11,093 nt of DNA from contig JADGGF010000100.1 in the NCBI GenBank assembly GCA_019690055.1, forward strand, positions 1-11,093, given 5' to 3'. Of the stretch, positions 1 to 6,179 are shown piece by piece. The translations under genes and the position numbers were made by a program. The first letter of the stretch is position 1. Each line of letters starts with the position of its first letter. The notes beneath the pieces are model-generated. The model did not search any database, was not told the DNA's origin, and worked only from the letters and a program-made list of their open reading frames with translations. The stretch is from Micromonosporaceae bacterium (GTDB lineage Bacteria; Actinomycetota; Actinomycetes; Mycobacteriales; Micromonosporaceae).

Positions 1-51
1 GACCATCCACGGTGACGGACCATCCACGGTGACGGGCCATTCGCGGTGGCT
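1..51. repeat. 17-bp tandem repeat at the left edge
   Basis: Positions 1-17 and 18-34 are identical copies of GACCATCCACGGTGACG. A third, degenerate copy at 35-51 keeps GCCAT and GCGGTG. The array may continue to the left of the window. No role is evident; it lies about 100 bp upstream of the promoter of the binding-protein gene. Confidence 0.8.
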
Positions 52-147
52 GACCACCGACGATCGTCTCGCCGAGACCGACCTATCGATATGTACCCCC
101 GTGTGGGCACGCTCGACCAACCTTGACCGAGCTGCAACCTGGCGACC

Positions 148-176
148 TTGACAGGGAAGCAATCTGCTCTTAACTT
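148..176 (+). promoter_or_regulatory. Sigma-70-type promoter of the sugar-binding-protein gene
   Basis: TTGACA (148-153) is followed by exactly 17 bp and then TAACTT (171-176), a good match to a housekeeping actinobacterial promoter. The -35 region sits in CCTTGACAGGG (146-156), an 11-nt string found identically at the lutA promoter (3064-3074). Transcription would start near position 183, inside the operator that follows. The match is by eye; no start site has been mapped. Confidence 0.7.
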
Positions 177-179
177 GCG

Positions 180-193
180 TGAAAGCGATTTCT
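180..193. promoter_or_regulatory. LacI-family operator overlapping the transcription start
   Basis: The 14-mer TGAAAGCGATTTCT has GAAA and TTTC half-sites around a GCGA centre with the central CG typical of LacI/CcpA-class operators. It starts 4 bp after the -10 box, so a bound repressor would block initiation. The obvious candidate ligand is the LacI-family protein encoded at 1931-2971. Confidence 0.7.
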
Positions 194-336
194 CTGGCGC
201 CGGCCTACCCCACCGGGGCCGGAACGCATTGGCGCTCGTCAACTTGGTGAGCTTCTGGTACGACGACGTAAGGCCTGTGACACGTACTCAGCGGTAACGG
301 CCACCTGATCCGAAGGGAAAGGAAGGGGCATCCGCA
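194..336 (+). promoter_or_regulatory. 5' leader of the binding-protein mRNA with hairpin and ribosome binding site
   Basis: The leader is about 140 nt and holds no gene. A GC-rich inverted repeat (CCGGCC at 200-205 pairing with GGCCGG at 217-222) lies just after the operator. A purine-rich GGAAGG-type Shine-Dalgarno sequence at about 321-326 stands roughly 10 nt before the GTG start. I recognise no riboswitch class here. Confidence 0.4.
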
Positions 337-1668
337 GTGAAAGGTTTCAAGACACGCAGGGCGATGCTCGCGGCGGGTGCCGCGGTGACGGTGCTCGCCG
401 CGTCCGCCTGCCAGGGCGCGCCCGAATCCGGTGAGCAGGGACCGGGGCCGCTGCCCACGGACCCCGTCCAGCTCACCTTCTGGTGGTGGGGTAGCGAACA
501 GCGCGCGAAGACCACGCAGCAGGTCATCGAGCTGTTCGAGGCGAAGTACCCGTTCATCGACATCGTTGGTCAGCCACAGGACTTCGGCAACTACTTCACG
601 AACCTCGCGACCCGGTTCGCGGCCGGTGACGCGCCCGACATCATCACCATGGGTGGCGCCTACCCGCTCAGCTACGCGCAGTCCGGCAACCTGCTGAACC
701 TGAGCGAGGCCTCCGACCTCGACACGAGCGTCTTCCCCGAATCGATCCTGGTCTCCGCCACCTACGAGGGCAACGTCTACGGCGTCCCGACCGGCGCGAA
801 CTCCATCGCCCTCATGGCCAACCCCGAGATCTTCAAGCAGGCCGGCGTCGAGCTTCCCGACGACGACACCTGGACGTGGGAGGAGTTCGTCCATCTCGCG
901 AACGAGATCTCGGCGAAGACGCCCGACGGCATCTATGGCGTGGAGATGCGGATATTCGACATTATCGGTGCGTATGCCGGGCAGCGCACGCCGCTCTACG
1001 ACTCCAAGGGCAACATCACCGTCTCCGAGGCAGTCCTGACGGACATGTGGGAGATGGAGCTCGACCTGCTCCAAGGGGGCGGCATGCCGCCGGCCGACCT
1101 GACCTTCGAGCTCATGACGGTCGGCCCGGAGCAGACGCTGTTCGGCCAGGGCCGCGCCGCGATGTTCTTCGGCTACAGCAACCAGCTCGGCACCTACGCG
1201 ACCGCGGCGGGCAACGAGGCGGGCGGCGCCGACGAGGACTTCACCCTGCTGCGCATCCCTGGCGAGACCCAGTACAACCAGCCGGGCATGACGCTGCTGC
1301 CCTCGCAGTACTACACGATCAACGTGGACACGCCGTACCCGCGGCAGGCCGCGCTGTTCGTGAATTTCCTGGTGAACTCCACCGAGGCCGGTGAGCTGAT
1401 CCTCTCCGACCGCGGTCTGCCGTCGAGCCCAGCTGTGCGGTCGCACATCACCCCGCTGCTCGGCCCCTACGAGCAGGTGGTGGCCCAGTTCATCAGTGCC
1501 AACAACGACAACTACGGCCCGTCGTTCGTGCCACCGGCGTGGGCGACCGACGTGAACACCATCACGCAGCGAATCGACAGCCAGGTGCTCGCGCGCCAGC
1601 TCACGCCCGCCCAGGCGGCCGCTGAGTGGATCAAGCAGATGCAGGAGTCGAAGCAGGCCAACTCCTGA
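337..1668 (+). CDS. Sugar ABC transporter substrate-binding lipoprotein (family 1, CUT1-like)
   Basis: This 443-aa protein is an extracytoplasmic solute-binding protein that would be tethered outside the membrane and hand a sugar to an ABC importer. The N-terminus is basic (KTRR, residues 5-8), followed by an Ala-rich hydrophobic segment and a relaxed lipobox ending at Cys25 (ASAC). The twin Arg at 7-8 leaves Tat export possible. The mature part starts with a flexible acidic/Pro stretch and then LTFWWWGSEQR, a typical opening strand of family 1 oligosaccharide-binding proteins. Length is normal for the family. The start is GTG, chosen for its Shine-Dalgarno sequence and because the signal peptide begins there. 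The gene has its own promoter and operator and is followed by a likely terminator, so it is probably monocistronic; no permease genes adjoin it. From the neighbours I infer rhamnose or a rhamnose-containing oligosaccharide as ligand, but sequence alone does not show specificity. Confidence 0.88.
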   Translation: MKGFKTRRAMLAAGAAVTVLAASACQGAPESGEQGPGPLPTDPVQLTFWWWGSEQRAKTTQQVIELFEAKYPFIDIVGQPQDFGNYFTNLATRFAAGDAPDIITMGGAYPLSYAQSGNLLNLSEASDLDTSVFPESILVSATYEGNVYGVPTGANSIALMANPEIFKQAGVELPDDDTWTWEEFVHLANEISAKTPDGIYGVEMRIFDIIGAYAGQRTPLYDSKGNITVSEAVLTDMWEMELDLLQGGGMPPADLTFELMTVGPEQTLFGQGRAAMFFGYSNQLGTYATAAGNEAGGADEDFTLLRIPGETQYNQPGMTLLPSQYYTINVDTPYPRQAALFVNFLVNSTEAGELILSDRGLPSSPAVRSHITPLLGPYEQVVAQFISANNDNYGPSFVPPAWATDVNTITQRIDSQVLARQLTPAQAAAEWIKQMQESKQANS

Positions 1669-1733
1669 CCACGAGGATCACGCCGGGTACGGTCTACAGT
1701 GGACCGTCAGTCCGCACCCGGGTGGCCGGGACG

Positions 1734-1765
1734 ACGCCGCCGGTATGGCCCCGTACCGGCGGCGT
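1734..1765. terminator. Candidate bidirectional terminator between convergent genes
   Basis: ACGCCGCCGGTA (1734-1745) and TACCGGCGGCGT (1754-1765) form a perfect 12-bp inverted repeat with an 8-nt loop. It lies in the 262-bp gap between the ends of the binding-protein gene (1668) and the repressor gene (1931, minus strand). There is no real U tract on either side, which is common for high-GC actinobacterial terminators. I see nothing else gene-like in 1669-1930. Confidence 0.55.
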
Positions 1766-1930
1766 TCTCGGCCTCTCGAGCCGCGTGGACCGAGTTGCGC
1801 GCGAGAAACGAGCGGCCTCGGGCCGCGTGGCCTGGACTGAGGAACCGAGGTCGGCCAACGACCGAGGTGACGAGGGAAGGCCACGCATCAAGAGGCCCGA
1901 GGCCCGTGCGAGCGCCAGCGAGCACCAGAA

Positions 1931-2971
1931 TTACCGGACACCGAGCGTCGATGCGCGGGTGACGAGGTCGGGCTCGAAGACGACCTGCTGGTGCTCGTGC
2001 GCGACGTTGGTCGCCTCGTCGATGACGAGGCGGGCGGCCGTACGGCCGAGTTCCACGCGAGGCTGACGGACCGAGGTGAGCGGAATCGCAGCCGCCGCCG
2101 CGAAGTCGATGTCGTCGTACCCCACGATCGCCACATCGTCAGGCACCCGCAGCCCCGCCTGCAGGGCGGCCCGCAGCACGCCGAGGGCGACCAGGTCGTT
2201 GGCGCAGAAGACCGCAGTCGGCCGCCGGCGCGACGACTGGGCGAGCAGGCGCGCGCCCGCCGCGGTACCGTCGGCCACGGTCAGGGCGTCGGTCGGCACG
2301 TGCACCAGGGCGTCGGCGGGGCGATTGGCCGCCCGCCACGCCGCGCGAGCTCCGTCGATACGGTCGCGGACCTGCCCGATCGACAGCGGACCGCCGACGA
2401 ACGCGATGCGCCGGTGGCCCAACTCGATCAGGTGCTCGACGGCGAGCCGACCGCCCCGCCGGTCATCCACCGAGACCGAGCACAGGTCGGCGTCCCGCCG
2501 CGTACGGTCCACCACGACGACCGGGGTGCCCCGCCGGGCGATCTCGGCCAGCCCCTCGGACTCCGCGTCGACCGGAGTGATGAGGATGCCCTGCACCCGC
2601 TGCTGCTGCAGCCGGGCCAGGTGCGAGCTCTCCCGCGACGCCCGGCTGTTGCTGTTGCACAGGAACAGCGACAGGTCCAGTTCGTCGGCGGCCTCCTCGA
2701 TTCCCCGCGCCACGTCGGTGAAGAACGGGTTGCTGGCGTCGAGCATGACGTAGGCGAGCGTCCGGCTGGTTCCGGCCCGCAGCTGCCGGGCCGACTCGTT
2801 GCGCACGAAACCCAGGTCGGCCATCGTCCGCTCCACCCGGTCCCGTGTGGCTGGGCTCACCAGCTCCGGCCGGTTCAGGACGTTGGACACGGTGCCGACC
2901 GAGACCTGGGCCGCCGCCGCCACGTCCTTGATGGACGGAATACGCGTCCCCGCAGCGGGCCGCCGTGCCAC
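1931..2971 (-). CDS. LacI-family transcriptional regulator, probable rhamnose repressor
   Basis: The 346-aa product has full LacI/GalR architecture. An N-terminal helix-turn-helix (about residues 14-33, IKDVAAAAQVSVGTVSNVLN) is followed by the hinge helix region (SARQLRAG, 60-67). A periplasmic-binding-protein-like effector and dimerisation domain runs from about residue 70 to the end, with family motifs such as NPFF, GHRRIAFVGG, FCANDLVALGVL and VGYDD. The start is GTG, supported by AGGAGG (2977-2982, minus strand) 5 nt upstream. The gene converges on the binding-protein gene and diverges from the lut-rha operon, both of which have GAAA/TTTC operators at their promoters. I infer that it represses both and is released by a pathway sugar such as rhamnose or rhamnulose; the effector cannot be read from sequence. 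A weak -10-like TAGCAT (3005-3010, minus strand) could serve it, but no good -35 is visible. Confidence 0.9.
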   Translation of the reverse strand: MARRPAAGTRIPSIKDVAAAAQVSVGTVSNVLNRPELVSPATRDRVERTMADLGFVRNESARQLRAGTSRTLAYVMLDASNPFFTDVARGIEEAADELDLSLFLCNSNSRASRESSHLARLQQQRVQGILITPVDAESEGLAEIARRGTPVVVVDRTRRDADLCSVSVDDRRGGRLAVEHLIELGHRRIAFVGGPLSIGQVRDRIDGARAAWRAANRPADALVHVPTDALTVADGTAAGARLLAQSSRRRPTAVFCANDLVALGVLRAALQAGLRVPDDVAIVGYDDIDFAAAAAIPLTSVRQPRVELGRTAARLVIDEATNVAHEHQQVVFEPDLVTRASTLGVR

Positions 2972-3065
2972 AGCCGCCTCCTGACTCGCCAGTCGACAGA
3001 CCCGATGCTAGCGGCACCGCCGGCCGGGACCGATCAGCGGCGTTGATGGGAGCGGTGCCCGGGCC

Positions 3066-3095
3066 TTGACAGGGCGCGCGGCCGGCGCCTACGGT
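3066..3095 (+). promoter_or_regulatory. Promoter of the lut-rha operon
   Basis: TTGACA (3066-3071), an 18-bp spacer and TACGGT (3090-3095) form a credible sigma-70-type promoter. The flanking CCTTGACAGGG (3064-3074) is identical to the -35 region of the binding-protein promoter. No comparable promoter is obvious in the later gaps, so this one probably drives lutA through rhaB. Confidence 0.65.
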
Positions 3096-3109
3096 CACGG
3101 CAGGCGCCG

Positions 3110-3123
3110 TTGAAACTTTTCAA
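3110..3123. promoter_or_regulatory. Palindromic operator downstream of the lutA promoter
   Basis: TTGAAACTTTTCAA has perfect 6-bp arms (TTGAAA/TTTCAA) around a 2-bp centre. It starts about 8 bp after the expected transcription start and ends 14 bp before the lutA start codon. The GAAA/TTTC half-sites match the operator at 180-193, but the spacing between them is 2 bp rather than 4 and the central CG is absent. It may be bound by the same LacI-family protein or by another regulator. Confidence 0.65.
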
Positions 3124-3137
3124 GTGAGGCCTCGTCC

Positions 3138-3869
3138 ATGCAAGTCGCCCTATTCGCTACGTGCCTGGTGGACGCGTTCTTCCCGCGGGCGGGCCAGGCC
3201 ACGGTGGCGTTGCTGGAGCGGCTCGGCCACGAGGTCGTCCTGCCACGGGAGCAGACCTGCTGCGGCCAGATGCACATCAACTCGGGCTACCCCGACCAGG
3301 CGCTGGCCCTGATCCGCCGGCACGTCACCACGTTCGAGCCGTACGACGTGGTGGTCGCGCCCTCGGCGTCCTGCGTCGGCTGCGCCCGGCACCAGCACCC
3401 CACCGTGGCCCGCCGCCTCGGCGACACCGCCCTCGCCGACCGGGCGGAGGCGCTGGCCGCGCGCACGTACGACCTGTCGGAGTTCCTGGTCGACGTGCTC
3501 GGGGTCACCGACGTCGGGGCCAGCTATCCGCACCGGGTCACCCTGCACCCCACCTGTCACTCCCTGCGCATGGTCCGGGTGGGCGACCGGCCGCTGCGGT
3601 TGCTGCGGGCGGTGCGCGGCATCGACCTGGTGGAGATGCCCGGCGCCGACGCGTGCTGCGGCTTCGGCGGTACGTTCGCGGTGAAGAATAGTGATGTGTC
3701 GACGGCTATGCTCTCCGACAAGCTGCGCGACATCCTCACCGTCCGGGCGGAGGTGGTGACGGCCGGCGACGTATCGTGCCTCATGCATATCGACGGAGGC
3801 CTGACCCGGTTGCGCACCGGGACCCGGGCCGTCCACCTCGCCGAGATCCTCGCCTCCACGGACGGCTGA
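3138..3869 (+). CDS. lutA: L-lactate utilisation protein LutA (LldE), CCG-domain Fe-S subunit
   Basis: This 243-aa protein is one of three subunits of the cytoplasmic LutABC (LldEFG) complex that oxidises L-lactate to pyruvate. It has the two cysteine-rich CCG domains of the family. The first contains Cys9, TCCGQ (Cys41-Cys42) and SCVGC (Cys79, Cys82). The second contains HPTCH (Cys140) and ACCGFGG (Cys173-Cys174). Heterodisulfide-reductase-like subunits use such motifs to hold Fe-S clusters. Length is typical. The ATG follows a weak GAGG Shine-Dalgarno sequence (3126-3129) by 8 nt. It is the first gene of the apparent operon. Its presence with rhamnose genes fits disposal of lactate made from lactaldehyde. 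Glycolate oxidase Fe-S subunits share the CCG domain but are longer, and the lutB and lutC neighbours settle the assignment. Confidence 0.93.
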   Translation: MQVALFATCLVDAFFPRAGQATVALLERLGHEVVLPREQTCCGQMHINSGYPDQALALIRRHVTTFEPYDVVVAPSASCVGCARHQHPTVARRLGDTALADRAEALAARTYDLSEFLVDVLGVTDVGASYPHRVTLHPTCHSLRMVRVGDRPLRLLRAVRGIDLVEMPGADACCGFGGTFAVKNSDVSTAMLSDKLRDILTVRAEVVTAGDVSCLMHIDGGLTRLRTGTRAVHLAEILASTDG

Positions 3870-3896
3870 CGATGCCCCCCGTCGCCCCTGCCCCTG

Positions 3897-4022
3897 CCCA
3901 GGAAGTCACTTTCTGGGCACCCCAGCGCACCTCTCCGGCCCAGAAAGTCACTCTCAGGGCACTGCAGCGCACCACGCCCGCCCAGGAAGTCACTCCTTGG
4001 GCACTGCAGCCCGCTATCGCGT
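3897..4022. repeat. Three tandem 42-bp palindromic repeats between lutA and lutB
   Basis: Units run at 3897-3938, 3939-3980 and 3981-4022, spaced exactly 42 bp. Each begins with a 21-bp imperfect palindrome whose arms are of the form CCCAGRAAGT and ACTYYCTGGG around a central C (3897-3917, 3939-3959, 3981-4001). In the first unit 9 of 10 arm positions pair; in the others about 8 of 10 do. The middle parts (GGGCACYSCAGC) are also conserved. The array fills most of the 166-bp lutA-lutB gap. Each palindrome could fold into a stem in RNA or be bound as a dimer site in DNA. Confidence 0.9.
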
Positions 4023-4035
4023 CGTGGGGGTGGGC

Positions 4036-5499
4036 ATGACGTTTCTGGGCATGCCGACCGCACCGCGGGGCGTCGGCCGCCTGCGCGGCGACGCCCCGTT
4101 CCCGGTGGCCGCCCGGGCCGCGCTGACCGACACGCAGCTGCGCCGCAACATCGGCCACGCAACCGAGACGATCCGGGCCCGACGCGCCGCCCTGGTGGCG
4201 GAGATGCCGGACTGGGAACAGCTGCGCCGCGCCGGCGAGGCAATCAAGGCCGACACGCTCGCTCGCCTGCCCGAGGTGCTCGTCCAGCTGGAGGAGCAAG
4301 TGACGGCAGCCGGCGGCACGGTGCACTGGGCCCGGGACGCGATCGAGGCGAATGCGATCGTCACCTCGCTCGTCCAGGCCACCGGGGCCGACGAAGTGGT
4401 GAAAATCAAATCGATGGTCACCCAGGAGATCGGGCTCAACGAGGCGCTCGCCGCCGCGGGCATCACCGCGCACGAGACCGACCTCGCCGAGCTCATCGTC
4501 CAGCTCGGCCACGACCGGCCCTCGCACATCGTGGTTCCCGCCATCCACCGCAACCGCACCGAGATCCGCGACATCTTCCGGCGGGCCATGCCCGGGGTCC
4601 GGCCCGACCTGACCGACGACCCGCCTCAGCTCGCCGAGGCCGCCCGCACCTACCTGCGGCGCAAGTTCCTCTCGGCCCGCGTGGCCGTCTCCGGGGCCAA
4701 CTTCGCCGTCGCCGAAACTGGCACCGTCGTCATCGTGGAGTCGGAGGGCAACGGCCGGATGTGCCTGACCCTGCCCGAGGTGCTCATCACGGTCATGGGG
4801 ATCGAGAAGGTCATCCCGACGTTCGCCGACCTCGAGGTGTTCCTGCAACTGCTCCCCCGCTCCGCGACCGGCGAGCGCATGAACCCTTATACGTCGATGT
4901 GGACCGGCGTCACCGCGGGCGACGGTCCCCGCGAGTTCCACCTCGTGCTGCTCGACAACGGACGCACCGCGACCCTGGCCGACCCGGACGGCCGGGCCGC
5001 TCTGCACTGCATCCGGTGCGGCGCCTGCCTCAACGTCTGCCCGGTCTACGAACGGGTGGGCGGCCACGCGTACGGCTCGGTCTACCCGGGACCGATCGGC
5101 GCGGTGATCACCCCGCAGCTCACCGGCGTGGCCGACAACCCGGACCTGCCGTTCGCCTCCACGCTCTGCGGCGCGTGCTTCGACGCCTGCCCGGTCCGAA
5201 TCGACATCCCCTCGATGCTGGTGCACCTGCGGGCCCGCGCGGTCGCATCGAAGGGCGCGAGCCTGGAGCGGGGCGTGTTCGGGGCAATCGCCTGGACCCT
5301 CCGGTCGCCTCGCCGGTTCTCCGCCGCGATCCGCCTGGCCCGGCTCGGTCGCCTGCTGGGGCGTCGCCGCGACCGGATCTCCCGCCTGCCGTGGCCGCTG
5401 TCGCGATGGACCGTGGCCCGCGACGCGCCCCGACCGCCGCGGCAGAGCCTGCGCGAGTGGTGGCGGTCCCGGCCCACCAAACCGGGGGCTGGGGAATGA
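4036..5499 (+). CDS. lutB: L-lactate utilisation iron-sulfur protein LutB (LldF)
   Basis: This 487-aa protein is the Fe-S electron-transfer subunit of the LutABC L-lactate oxidation complex. An LUD domain spans roughly residues 60-300 (for example HWARDAIEAN and VVKIKSMVTQE). A ferredoxin-like region with two 4Fe-4S motifs follows: CIRCGACLNVCP (Cys325, 328, 331, 335) and CGACFDACP (Cys378, 381, 385). Between them is the family string GGHAYGSVYPGPIGAV, and the C-terminal domain ends in the usual SLREWW. I start it at ATG 4036, after G-rich GGGGGTGGG, because MTFLGMP resembles known actinobacterial LutB N-termini. An in-frame TTG at 3997 would lie inside the 42-bp repeats. The stop codon overlaps the lutC start (ATGA), implying translational coupling. 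Confidence 0.93.
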   Translation: MTFLGMPTAPRGVGRLRGDAPFPVAARAALTDTQLRRNIGHATETIRARRAALVAEMPDWEQLRRAGEAIKADTLARLPEVLVQLEEQVTAAGGTVHWARDAIEANAIVTSLVQATGADEVVKIKSMVTQEIGLNEALAAAGITAHETDLAELIVQLGHDRPSHIVVPAIHRNRTEIRDIFRRAMPGVRPDLTDDPPQLAEAARTYLRRKFLSARVAVSGANFAVAETGTVVIVESEGNGRMCLTLPEVLITVMGIEKVIPTFADLEVFLQLLPRSATGERMNPYTSMWTGVTAGDGPREFHLVLLDNGRTATLADPDGRAALHCIRCGACLNVCPVYERVGGHAYGSVYPGPIGAVITPQLTGVADNPDLPFASTLCGACFDACPVRIDIPSMLVHLRARAVASKGASLERGVFGAIAWTLRSPRRFSAAIRLARLGRLLGRRRDRISRLPWPLSRWTVARDAPRPPRQSLREWWRSRPTKPGAGE

Positions 5500-6128
5500 C
5501 CAGCGCCCGTGACGAGATCCTGGCCCGCGTACGGACCGCGCTCGGCCCCAACCCGGCGCCGGTGACCGTACTCCGGGAGTATCGACGTTCGTCCACAATG
5601 GACAACGTGATCGAGCTGTTCGAGGACCGGCTGCGCGACTACGGGGCGACGGTGGTCCACGTGACGCCGGACGGGGTGGCCGCCGCCGTGGCCGAGCAGG
5701 TGCGTGGCCGGGTCCGGGTGGCGCCCGGGCTGCCCTGGCTGGAGTCGGGCCCGGACGGTCCGCACGTGGGTGGCGTCGCCGTGGAGGTGGACGACGGCGG
5801 TCCGGCGGCCGAACTGGACGCGGTCGACACGGCCGTGACCGGCGCCGCTGCGGCGTGTGCCGTGACCGGGACCATCGTGCTGGACGGCTCGCCCGACCAG
5901 GGGCGGCGGGCGCTGACTCTGGTGCCCGACCGGCACGTCTGCGTCGTCCACAGTGGTCAGATCGTCGGCGCCGTGCCCGAGCTCCTCGCCCGGCTCAACC
6001 CTCGGGCGCCGCTCACCTTCGTCAGTGGCCCGTCGGCGACGGCCGACATCGAGCTCCAGCGGGTCAAGGGCGTGCACGGGCCGCGTCAACTCGTCGTCAT
6101 CATCGTCGCGGACACCACCGGGCAGTGA
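5496..6128 (+). CDS. lutC: L-lactate utilisation protein LutC (LldG), LUD domain
   Basis: This 210-aa protein is the third LutABC subunit and consists essentially of one LUD (DUF162) domain. Family landmarks are the N-terminal SARDEILARVRTAL, the central TGTIVLDG followed by LTLVPDRHVCVV, and the C-terminal GPSATADIELQRVKGVHGP. The ATG overlaps the lutB stop by 4 nt, and the start is preceded by a G-rich stretch. An open frame reaches much further upstream, but that part is an out-of-frame shadow of lutB. The central motif reads AVTGTIVL where many homologues have AETGTLVL, so a usual Glu is Val here; whether that matters is unknown. The stop codon lies in the first copy of an 18-bp repeat. 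Confidence 0.92.
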   Translation: MTSARDEILARVRTALGPNPAPVTVLREYRRSSTMDNVIELFEDRLRDYGATVVHVTPDGVAAAVAEQVRGRVRVAPGLPWLESGPDGPHVGGVAVEVDDGGPAAELDAVDTAVTGAAAACAVTGTIVLDGSPDQGRRALTLVPDRHVCVVHSGQIVGAVPELLARLNPRAPLTFVSGPSATADIELQRVKGVHGPRQLVVIIVADTTGQ

Positions 6129-6172
6129 TCAGGAGGCGGGCAGAGATCAGGAGGCGGGCAGTGATCAGGAGG
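6119..6172. repeat. Three tandem 18-bp repeats, each with a Shine-Dalgarno motif
   Basis: Units at 6119-6136, 6137-6154 and 6155-6172 match CGGGCAGTGATCAGGAGG; only the middle one differs, by one base (AGAGATC). Each ends in AGGAGG. The first unit contains the lutC TGA stop (6126-6128). Only the last AGGAGG (6167-6172) is properly placed, 7 nt before the rhaI ATG at 6180. The period is a multiple of three. The array fills the whole lutC-rhaI gap. Confidence 0.95.
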
Positions 6173-6179
6173 AACACGG

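Noticed and set aside
876..1394. 172-aa plus-strand frame inside the binding-protein gene
   Set aside because: Out-of-frame shadow of the binding protein, Arg/His/Ala-rich with no domain.
1669..1930. Small ORFs in the convergent gap
   Set aside because: Several overlapping frames on both strands are equally open with no ribosome binding site or family resemblance. The inverted repeat explains the region better.
1991..3046. 351-aa plus-strand frame over the repressor gene
   Set aside because: Complement shadow of the LacI-family gene, whose HTH and effector domains are unmistakable on the minus strand.
3897..4022. CRISPR-like array
   Set aside because: There are only three units, the between-palindrome parts are conserved rather than unique spacers, and no cas genes are present. 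The same applies to the 61-bp and 18-bp arrays.
3997..4035. LutB start at TTG 3997
   Set aside because: The codon lies inside the third 42-bp repeat unit. ATG 4036 has a G-rich site before it and gives a family-like N-terminus.
3781..5598. 605-aa open frame on the minus strand
   Set aside because: Antisense shadow of lutB and of the 42-bp repeats. No recognisable domain, and the sense strand encodes an intact LutB.
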